64,000 nt of DNA from DAOUBP01 sp964474695 (lineage in GTDB: Bacteria; Chloroflexota; Anaerolineae; CG2-30-64-16). Below, in pieces: positions 58,131-64,000 of the stretch. Every line of letters begins with the position of its first letter. Positions within the stretch are counted from its first letter, which is position 1. The notes below the pieces were generated by a model. The model saw only the letters and a list, made by a program, of their open reading frames with translations. It was not told where the DNA came from and made no database searches. The position numbers and the translations under genes were made by a program. The stretch is from NCBI GenBank assembly GCA_964474695.1, contig CAYYTK010000004.1, positions 124,001-188,000 on the forward strand, in the 5' to 3' direction.

Positions 58131-59339
58131 ATGCAACTTACTCACCTCTCCCTCACCAACTTTCGTAATTACGCCCGACTCGAGCTGAACCTGTCCGAAC
58201 GCCTGACGGTATTCCAGGGCCCCAATGCCCAGGGCAAAACCAATCTGCTGGAAGCGATCCACCTGTTGGCCACGGCGCGCAGCCCGCGCGCGACGGCCGA
58301 ACGCGAACTGATCAATTGGCTGGCGTCGGAGAGCCCGCTGCCCTATGCACGCCTGGTCGGCGAAATCGGTGCGGGCCGGGACGCGCAGCAGTTGGAGTTG
58401 GTGCTAGAGCTGACGCGCAATCGGGGTGCGGACATGAACGGTGCGGTGGTGCGTAAACAGGTGCGCATCAATGGCGCGGCGAAACGCGCGTTGGATCTGA
58501 TCGGCCGGCTGCGCGTGGTGCTCTTTTTGCCCGAGGATGTCAGCCTGGTGGCCGGCTCGCCGGCGGAACGCCGCCGCTACCTGGACATCGCGCTGTGTCA
58601 GATCGATCCGGCCTATTGTCGCGCCCTGGCCGAGTATAACAAGGGGCTGGCGCAGCGCAATGCGCTGCTCAAGCGCCTGCGCGATGAGGGTGGGGACGCC
58701 GGGCAGTTGGTCTTCTGGGATGGGCAGTTGGCCACGCACGGGAGCGGCTTGTTGCATCGCCGCGCGTTGGCCCTCTGTGTGCTGGACCGCCTGGCAGCCA
58801 GGCGCCACCACGACCTGACACAGGGCGCCGAGCGGCTGCGGCTGGCCTATGTGCCGAGCCCCAATCCGCTGCGCCTGCTGGCCACCCGGCTGGAAGACGC
58901 TGATACGGCGGCCGCGTACGCGGAACTGCCGCAGGAGCGGATTGCCGAGCGTTTGGCTGCACAATTACGCGCATCGCATGGCCGCGATATCGCCAGCGGG
59001 ACGTCACTGCTTGGCCCGCATCGGGATGATATCGCTTTCGGGGTGGAGGGACGCGACTTGCGCGCCTTTGGCTCACGCGGGCAACAGCGCACGGCTACGC
59101 TGGCGCTCAAGTTGGCCGAGGTGGAGATGATGCGCGACGCGACCGGTGATAACCCGCTGCTGCTGCTGGACGATGTCATGTCCGAGCTAGATGCCGTCCG
59201 CCGGCACACATTGTTGGATACGCTGGCCGATGTGAGACAGGCGCTGGTGACGACAACCGACTGGTCTCACTTCCCGCCCGAGCTGTTGGCACAAGCCCAG
59301 CGCCTGCAAGTGACTTCAGGGCAGATCACCCCATGCTGA
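58131..59339 (+). CDS. recF: DNA repair and replication protein RecF
   Basis: 402 aa. LTHLSLTNFRNYARLELNLSERL, Walker A FQGPNAQGKTNLLEAIHLLA, VLFLPEDVSLVAGSPAERRRYLDIAL, LGPHRDDIAFGVEGRDLRAFGSRGQQRTATLALKLAE (signature) and Walker B LLLLDDVMSELD. Loads RecA at gaps with RecOR. ATG 58131. Confidence 0.95.
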   Translation: MQLTHLSLTNFRNYARLELNLSERLTVFQGPNAQGKTNLLEAIHLLATARSPRATAERELINWLASESPLPYARLVGEIGAGRDAQQLELVLELTRNRGADMNGAVVRKQVRINGAAKRALDLIGRLRVVLFLPEDVSLVAGSPAERRRYLDIALCQIDPAYCRALAEYNKGLAQRNALLKRLRDEGGDAGQLVFWDGQLATHGSGLLHRRALALCVLDRLAARRHHDLTQGAERLRLAYVPSPNPLRLLATRLEDADTAAAYAELPQERIAERLAAQLRASHGRDIASGTSLLGPHRDDIAFGVEGRDLRAFGSRGQQRTATLALKLAEVEMMRDATGDNPLLLLDDVMSELDAVRRHTLLDTLADVRQALVTTTDWSHFPPELLAQAQRLQVTSGQITPC

Positions 59340-59355
59340 GGGTTGCAGCCATCCG

Positions 59356-59934
59356 ATGAAAGCCTGGTATGCACTCTACACCAAACCTAATGCCGAGACG
59401 CAGGTCGCGAGGGCATTGACAGCACGCGGGTTCGAGCCTTTCTTGCCCCTGCTGCCCGCTCGCTCGGATGGACGCCTATCGCCCCTATTTCCGACTTATC
59501 TGTTCATACACTGCGACCTGACGGATACCGCCGCCGATACACTGCAATGGATCCCCGGCCTCCGGCGGATCCTGACGTTGGGCGGAAGGCCCGCGGTGGT
59601 GCCCGATGCGGCCATCGAGGTCATCGAAGCAGGCTTGCGCGAGATTGAGGCTGCGGGCGGCCTGCCGCTACATCGGTTCAAGCCGGGCGATGCGGTGGTG
59701 ATCGAAGAGGGTCCGCTGGCAGGCTTGCGCGGCGTTTTCCAAGGCCCCCTGGGGCCTGCCGAACGGGTGCGCATCCTGATCCGATTCCTGGGCGAAACCA
59801 ACAAGGCTGAGATCCCTGTTGAGGCGCTGCGCAGGGTTGATGATGCGGCGCTGGCAGCGGCGCCGGCAGAATCGCCGCAGGTGCGCCGTCGCGGCACGCG
59901 CGGCGGCGGCCGGCGGATCCATTACCCTGACTGA
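59356..59934 (+). CDS. NusG/RfaH-family transcription elongation factor
   Basis: 192 aa. NGN domain (MKAWYALYTKPNAETQVARAL, FPTYLFIHCDLTDT) and a KOW domain (FKPGDAVVIEEGPLAGLRGVFQG), then an Arg-rich tail (VRRRGTRGGGRR). The divergent sequence and location outside the secE-nusG-rplK cluster suggest a specialised paralogue (RfaH/LoaP-like). 16 nt after recF. Confidence 0.85.
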   Translation: MKAWYALYTKPNAETQVARALTARGFEPFLPLLPARSDGRLSPLFPTYLFIHCDLTDTAADTLQWIPGLRRILTLGGRPAVVPDAAIEVIEAGLREIEAAGGLPLHRFKPGDAVVIEEGPLAGLRGVFQGPLGPAERVRILIRFLGETNKAEIPVEALRRVDDAALAAAPAESPQVRRRGTRGGGRRIHYPD

Positions 59935-59960
59935 ACTCGGTACAGGAGGCCCCCCGCTCA

Positions 59961-61184
59961 ATGCAGCAATGGCGCCGCACTCTTTACACCGTCTGGATCA
60001 CCCAATTCATCGCCGTGATGGGGTTTTCCTTTGTCATGCCCTTCATGCCATACTATATCCAGGAATTGGGGATCACCGACGTCAAACAGGTCAGTATGTG
60101 GGCAGGCTTGATCACATCGGCGCAAGCCATCGGCATGGCGTTAATGGCTCCCATCTGGGGCGCCCTGGCCGACCGCTACGGTCGCAAGCCGATGGTGTTG
60201 CGCGCGACCTTTGCCGGAGCCATTGTGCTAAGCCTGATGGGTTTCGCAGCCAACGTGCAACAACTGCTGGTGATGCGTTTTATCCAGGGTATATTCACCG
60301 GCACTGTGGCCGCGACCACGACATTGGTTGCCAGCACGGTCCCCAGGGAGCGATCCGGGATGGCATTAGGGTCGCTTCAGACCGCGATCTTCCTGGGCGT
60401 CGCCCTCGGTCCACTGTTGGGCGGAGTAACGGGGGACGCGTTGGGGTATCGACCAAGCTTCTGGGTTACGGGGGCGCTGCTCTTTCTCTCCGGCGTGCTG
60501 GTCCTGCTATTTGTGCACGAAGATTTCCAGCCGGCAGCCGACGCGGCGCCCAAAGGACGTATCGACGGCCGGTTCTTCAGCTACGCACCCGCGGCGAGGC
60601 TGGTGTTGGCATCCGGGCCTTTGTTGGCTGTGTTTGCCAGCCGCATCCTGCTGCGAGTGGGCACCCGCGCGCTGGATCCCATGCTGCCGCTCTTTGTGCA
60701 GACCCTGATACCTGCGGGGGGGCAGGTGGGCGCCACAACCGGCATCATTTCAGCGGTATCAGGCCTGGGCTCCGCGGTCGGCTCGCCGGTGATCGGCGGG
60801 TGGAGCGATCGGTTCGGTCAACGCCGCCTGCTGATCGCCTGCGCGGCCACCGCCGGCGTCTGCTATATCCCGCAGGCTTTCGTGCAGGATGCGCGCTGGC
60901 TGATCTTCTGGCAGTTGTGCAGTGGGCTCGCAGTGGGCGGCACGCTGGCGACCGTTACCGCGCTCCTGACGCATGTGGCGCCGCGGGGCCACGAGGGGAT
61001 GGTCTTCGGCCTGGACACCAGCGCGGTATCGGGAGCCAACGCCATCGGCCCGCTGCTCGGCGCGGCCGCGGCAGCGTCATGGGGCTTACGCGCGCCGTTC
61101 TTGCTGGCTGCTTTAATGTTCGGCGCCGGGCTGTTAGCGGTAATCTTCTGGGTGCATGATGGGCAACCAAACAATCGCCACTGA
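59961..61184 (+). CDS. MFS transporter, DHA1-like drug exporter
   Basis: 407 aa, twelve membrane helices. Motif A GALADRYGRKPMV between helices 2 and 3, with the repeat GGWSDRFGQRRLL in the second half, and motif C-like GVALGPLLGGV. Drug:H+ antiporter group; the substrate is unknown. It follows the NusG-like gene after 26 nt with GGAGG. Confidence 0.9.
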   Translation: MQQWRRTLYTVWITQFIAVMGFSFVMPFMPYYIQELGITDVKQVSMWAGLITSAQAIGMALMAPIWGALADRYGRKPMVLRATFAGAIVLSLMGFAANVQQLLVMRFIQGIFTGTVAATTTLVASTVPRERSGMALGSLQTAIFLGVALGPLLGGVTGDALGYRPSFWVTGALLFLSGVLVLLFVHEDFQPAADAAPKGRIDGRFFSYAPAARLVLASGPLLAVFASRILLRVGTRALDPMLPLFVQTLIPAGGQVGATTGIISAVSGLGSAVGSPVIGGWSDRFGQRRLLIACAATAGVCYIPQAFVQDARWLIFWQLCSGLAVGGTLATVTALLTHVAPRGHEGMVFGLDTSAVSGANAIGPLLGAAAAASWGLRAPFLLAALMFGAGLLAVIFWVHDGQPNNRH

Positions 61185-61199
61185 GAATGGGAGGACAAG

Positions 61200-61952
61200 A
61201 TGACACTGAAGTACAAGATCGATGGGACAACTTTGCCGGTGGTGACGATCCAGCTCGAGCCGGGTGTGAAGGTCTACTCCGAATCGGGCGGCATGAGCTG
61301 GATGAGCGGCAATGTGGAGATGGACACCAACACCGGCGGCGGCGTGGGCCGGATGTTCCGCCGCGCGCTCTCCGGTGAATCGTTATTCATCACCGATTAC
61401 TACGTCAGGTCCGGCACGGGCATCATCGCCTTCGCCTCGGAATTCCCTGGCAAGGTGCTCTCCGTGCATCTGGCCGAGGGCGAGCAGCTCATCCTTCAGA
61501 AGGATGCGTTCATGTGCGCCGAAAAATCGGTGGATATCGACATGCACTTCCGCAAAAAGTTGGGCGCGGGCTTCTTCGGCGGCGAGGGGTTCATCCTGCA
61601 AAAACTCACCGGGCCAGGCGACGCGTTCGTGGAATTCGATGGTGAGATCGTGACTTATGACCTGCAGCCGGGCCAGGTGCTCAAGGTCGACACCGGCCAC
61701 ATCGCCATGTTCCAGCCCACCGTGGACTTCGACGTTACGATGGTGAGCGGGTTCCGAAACATCCTGTTGGGGGGCGAAGGGCTGTTCCTGTCCACCCTGC
61801 GCGGGCCGGGCAAGGTGTGGCTGCAAACCATGCCCATGCTGAAGCTGGCGCAGAAGGTGCTGCAGTACATGCCGGCCACAAGCGGCGGCGGCGGCGGGCC
61901 CAGCGGCGGGCTCAACATCAATTTGGGGCAGTTGCTGGGAGGCAACCAGTAA
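61200..61952 (+). CDS. AIM24/TIGR00266-family protein
   Basis: 250 aa, tandem beta-helix fold: VKVYSESGGMSWMSGNVEM, FITDYYVRSGTGIIAFASEFPG, GFILQKLTGPGDAFVEFDGEI, FRNILLGGEGLFLSTLRGPGKVWLQTMP. A glycine-rich tail ends NINLGQLLGGNQ. Widely distributed cytoplasmic protein without known activity. It is 15 nt after the MFS gene. Confidence 0.9.
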   Translation: MTLKYKIDGTTLPVVTIQLEPGVKVYSESGGMSWMSGNVEMDTNTGGGVGRMFRRALSGESLFITDYYVRSGTGIIAFASEFPGKVLSVHLAEGEQLILQKDAFMCAEKSVDIDMHFRKKLGAGFFGGEGFILQKLTGPGDAFVEFDGEIVTYDLQPGQVLKVDTGHIAMFQPTVDFDVTMVSGFRNILLGGEGLFLSTLRGPGKVWLQTMPMLKLAQKVLQYMPATSGGGGGPSGGLNINLGQLLGGNQ

Positions 61953-61953
61953 C

Positions 61954-62181
61954 ATGGAGCCGATCGGGCTGTGCGGCGGTGGACTCGTTGCATGCTTACT
62001 CTTCCTGGTGGCCGTCGTGGGATCCGCGGCGCTGGCAGGGGGGATTGCCCTGGCACTGGCGAAACTCGGCGTGACGGTCGATCGCCGGTTGCAGCCCAAA
62101 ACAGCCGGAGAACCCGACCGCGCGGCGGACGAGACGGCTGCAACGACGCCGCGAAATGACAAGCCGGAGGCTTCCGGTTGA
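61954..62181 (+). CDS. Small membrane protein, 75 aa
   Basis: One or two hydrophobic helices (GGLVACLLFLVAVVGSAALAGGIALALAKLGV) followed by a hydrophilic charged tail. It starts 1 nt after the AIM24 stop. No family recognised. Confidence 0.6.
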   Translation: MEPIGLCGGGLVACLLFLVAVVGSAALAGGIALALAKLGVTVDRRLQPKTAGEPDRAADETAATTPRNDKPEASG

Positions 62182-62189
62182 GTCGCGAT

Positions 62190-62218
62190 TTGCGCTAAAA
62201 GATACACCCTGGTATAAT
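62190..62218 (+). promoter_or_regulatory. Promoter of the ATP synthase operon
   Basis: TTGCGC (62190-62195), 17-bp spacer, TATAAT (62213-62218). It starts the atp operon at about 62226, 38 nt before the atpZ/I GTG. Confidence 0.75.
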
Positions 62219-62263
62219 CGGCCAGCGATCTTAGGCATAAGCTGTCGAGAGGGGGCGCAAGCA

Positions 62264-62575
62264 GTGAAGGAGCTCCTCCGCGCGGGCCCATTGCTCAATA
62301 TGGGGTGGGTGGTCGCCCTGGCCACGATGATTCCCCTGGGCATCGGCGTCCTGCTTGATCGCCGTTTCCATACCGCACCGCTGTTCATTTTGATTGGGGC
62401 ATTGATCGGCATTATCACAGGAACGGTTGGCGCCGTCCGCATTGCGGGCCGAGCCATCGACGCCATCGGCAAAGCCGGCGAAGGCGCCAAAGATTCAGTT
62501 GACTCTTCAAATGAGGGTCCTGCTGAATCACCGGAGGCTTCTCGCCAGGAACGTGGAAAGGAGGATGGAGCATAG
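62264..62575 (+). CDS. ATP synthase-associated protein AtpZ/AtpI family
   Basis: 103 aa from GTG after GAGAGGGGG. Two membrane helices (MGWVVALATMIPLGIGVLLDRRFH and FILIGALIGIITGTVGAVRI) with the LD-R pattern of AtpZ/AtpI, followed by a charged tail. These proteins help c-ring assembly or Mg/Ca uptake. The stop overlaps the atpB GTG. Confidence 0.85.
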   Translation: MKELLRAGPLLNMGWVVALATMIPLGIGVLLDRRFHTAPLFILIGALIGIITGTVGAVRIAGRAIDAIGKAGEGAKDSVDSSNEGPAESPEASRQERGKEDGA

Positions 62576-63549
62576 TGCTCAAAAAGCTTTTCACCATTCG
62601 CAACCTGGTGATCTTGCTGCTGACCGTTGCGCTCTTTGTGATCTCCGGGCTGCTGGGCTTGAAGGTGCCCAGTCCGGTGGTTTCACTCGCAGCGGAACCC
62701 ATTTTCCACATTGGCTCCTTTGCCATCACCAACTCGATCCTCACAGCCTGGATCATCATGGTCCTGCTGATCCTTCTGGCACTGCTCACCACGCGGCGCA
62801 TGCCCAAAGACCTCGACAAGGCCACCAACCAGGATTTGGTGCCAAGCGGCATCCAGAACTTCATGGAGATGATGATCGAGGCGTTGTATGACATGGCGAA
62901 GAGCATCGGCGGAAGCTGGACCCCCAAATTCTTCCCCATTGTGGCGACCATCTTCATCTTCGTGCTCACGTCCAACTGGCTGGGCTTGCTGCCCGGGTTC
63001 GGCTCCATCGGCATCCTGGAGCACCCGCATGCAGCCGGCGAAGCCGGCTTCGTTGCTCACGGCGCCGTCCTGACCGGGGTCGAGGCGGCCGCGGAGGGCG
63101 AACACGCCGCGGGCTATATCGTCGTGCCGTTCTTCCGCCCCCCATCCACTGACCTGAACTTCACCATCGGGCTGGGGCTGCTGACGGTGCTGCTCTCCCA
63201 GTATTTCGGGGTGAAGGCGCTGGGTCCCGGCTACTTCAAGAAGTTCTTCGACGTGAGCGGCTTCAAGAAGGGCGCCTTCGATGGCATTGTGGGCATCTTT
63301 GTGAGCGTTCTGGAGCTGATCTCCGAGATCGCCAGGATCCTCTCCTTCGGCTTTCGTCTTTTCGGCAATATCTTCGCGGGCGAGGTGTTGTTGGGCGTCA
63401 TGGCGTTCCTGATCCCCTATATCGCCTCGATGCCTTTTTACGGCCTGGAGCTCTTCGTAGGCTTCATCCAGGCGGCCGTGTTTATGATGTTGGCACTTGT
63501 CTTCTTCGTGATGGCCACAGTCGGCCATGGACACGAGGAACATCATTAG
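62575..63549 (+). CDS. atpB: F0F1 ATP synthase subunit a
   Basis: 324 aa, GTG start. The essential Arg of the half-channel lies in SFGFRLFGNIFAGEVLLGV; the last helix motif FVGFIQAAVFMMLALVFF is conserved. A long loop (GEAGFVAHGAVLTGVEAAAE) faces outside. Carries protons or ions to the c-ring. Confidence 0.95.
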   Translation: MLKKLFTIRNLVILLLTVALFVISGLLGLKVPSPVVSLAAEPIFHIGSFAITNSILTAWIIMVLLILLALLTTRRMPKDLDKATNQDLVPSGIQNFMEMMIEALYDMAKSIGGSWTPKFFPIVATIFIFVLTSNWLGLLPGFGSIGILEHPHAAGEAGFVAHGAVLTGVEAAAEGEHAAGYIVVPFFRPPSTDLNFTIGLGLLTVLLSQYFGVKALGPGYFKKFFDVSGFKKGAFDGIVGIFVSVLELISEIARILSFGFRLFGNIFAGEVLLGVMAFLIPYIASMPFYGLELFVGFIQAAVFMMLALVFFVMATVGHGHEEHH

Positions 63550-63552
63550 TAG

Positions 63553-63573
63553 GGACAGGTCTTGCACCTGTCC
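63553..63573. repeat. GGACAGGT hairpin after atpB
   Basis: GGACAGGT-CTTGC-ACCTGTCC, 4 nt after the atpB stop, preceded by TAGTAGG. In the atpB-atpE spacer; it may stabilise or attenuate the atpE message. Confidence 0.75.
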
Positions 63574-63589
63574 GGAAGAGGAGACACAC

Positions 63590-63808
63590 ATGGATCTGAC
63601 GGCTCTTGGTACGGCTCTCGCCATCGGTCTGGGCGCTATCGGCCCCGGTCTCGGCATTGGTATCCTGGGTAGCAAGGCCATGGAGGCCATCGGGCGCAAT
63701 CCCGAGGCCGCCGGTGAAATCCGCACGAATATGATCTTGGGCATGGCCTTCGCTGAAGCAATCGCGATCTACGCCCTGGTGGTCGCTCTGATTATTAAGT
63801 TTGTTTGA
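63590..63808 (+). CDS. atpE: F0F1 ATP synthase subunit c
   Basis: 72 aa, two helices: GAIGPGLGIGILGSKAMEAI, the polar loop RNPEA, and AFAEAIAIYALVVALI with the ion-binding Glu. There is no Gln/Thr Na+ signature, so proton coupling is likely. ATG with GAGGAG upstream. Confidence 0.95.
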   Translation: MDLTALGTALAIGLGAIGPGLGIGILGSKAMEAIGRNPEAAGEIRTNMILGMAFAEAIAIYALVVALIIKFV

Positions 63809-63960
63809 GAGTACGATAGTGAGATAGTGAGATAGTGAGATAGTGAGATAGTGAGATAGTGTGGTAGTAACCGCCAATTCACTCACGCACTAGCGCACCA
63901 ACACACTAACACACTAACGCACTCACGCACTCACGCACTCACGCACTCACGCACTACAAC
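63809..63960. repeat. TAGTGAGA and CACTCACG microsatellite pair
   Basis: Left: five GATAGTGA units; right: CACTCACG/CACTAACA units, complementary in pattern, so the atpE-atpF spacer may fold into a long imperfect hairpin. Only repeats are seen. Confidence 0.85.
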
Positions 63961-63983
63961 GCACTGCCAGAGGGAGGACGCCC

Positions 63984-64000
63984 TTGGAAAAGCTTGGCAT
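63984..64000 (+). CDS. atpF: F0F1 ATP synthase subunit b, 5' fragment
   Basis: TTG start with GGGAGGA upstream reads MEKLG and runs off the window. The atpB-atpE-atpF order and the MEKLGI-type opening of subunit b support the call. Only six codons are visible. Confidence 0.7.

Overview
The window is GC-rich bacterial chromosome, densely coded on both strands, with no phage, insertion sequence or CRISPR array that I can see. The gene set suggests an anaerobic, monoderm-type member of the Chloroflexota, probably Anaerolineae-like. The pointers are a DUF4397 surface protein with an LPTTG sorting signal, lipoproteins with Thr/Pro-rich linkers, a DUF3048 lipoprotein, a trimeric [FeFe] hydrogenase, an isopentenyl phosphate kinase, T-box control of an archaeal-type AspRS, and many short palindromic and microsatellite repeats between genes. 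This assignment is an inference from gene content; no rRNA is present to confirm it.

Layout. 0-5.8 kb: aminotransferase, an EamA transporter operon led by a 40-aa membrane peptide, a small envelope/stress cluster (GlsB-like, LysM), a UGA-interrupted rhodanese best read as a selenoprotein, and an LPTTG surface protein. 5.9-14 kb: AcnX large subunit, two tandem hexose-6-phosphate mutarotases, a PIN-toxin remnant, the B12-binding subunit of methylmalonyl-CoA mutase with MeaB, a Ca2+/H+ antiporter, xseA-xseB and a DUF212 protein. 14-26 kb: a giant Lhr helicase, a sigma/anti-sigma pair, an ABC-2 exporter and a TPR-Slt lytic transglycosylase. 26-39.5 kb (mostly minus strand): DUF3048 and DUF302 proteins, a GT-C membrane glycosyltransferase, FecR, TPR, AEC, HEAT and LysM/zinc-ribbon proteins, RseP, isopentenyl phosphate kinase, AcnX small subunit, SelA and tRNA-Val. 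39.6-50.3 kb: a NitT/TauT-like ABC importer translationally coupled to hydCBA, a C_GCAxxG_C_C protein, a phosphotransferase, a MATE exporter and a nitrilase-family enzyme. 50.3-64 kb: T-box plus aspS, a RluA/RlmI-type fusion, DegV, a radical SAM protein, a CDF transporter, dnaN-recF-NusG-like, MFS, AIM24-like, and the start of the F0F1 ATP synthase operon (atpZ/I-atpB-atpE-atpF, cut by the window edge).

How parts work together. SelA (37981-39375) makes Sec-tRNA and so makes the in-frame UGA of the rhodanese (4409-4411) readable; a SECIS-like hairpin lies at the expected distance after it. The AcnX large subunit (5976-7280), AcnX small subunit (37425-37841) and isopentenyl phosphate kinase (36553-37380) together point to an archaeal-type mevalonate route via phosphomevalonate dehydratase in a bacterium. 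HydABC would exchange electrons among NAD(H), ferredoxin and H2.

The most distinctive feature of the window is its short repeats. Several families of palindromes and microsatellites sit exactly at gene ends, sometimes supplying or duplicating the stop codon. The same families also occur in frame inside conserved genes (Lhr three times, an ABC ATPase, a GT-C glycosyltransferase, a pseudouridine synthase) and inside the T-box leader. This looks like a set of small mobile palindromes tolerated within proteins and RNAs, comparable in principle to the palindromic elements of Rickettsia.
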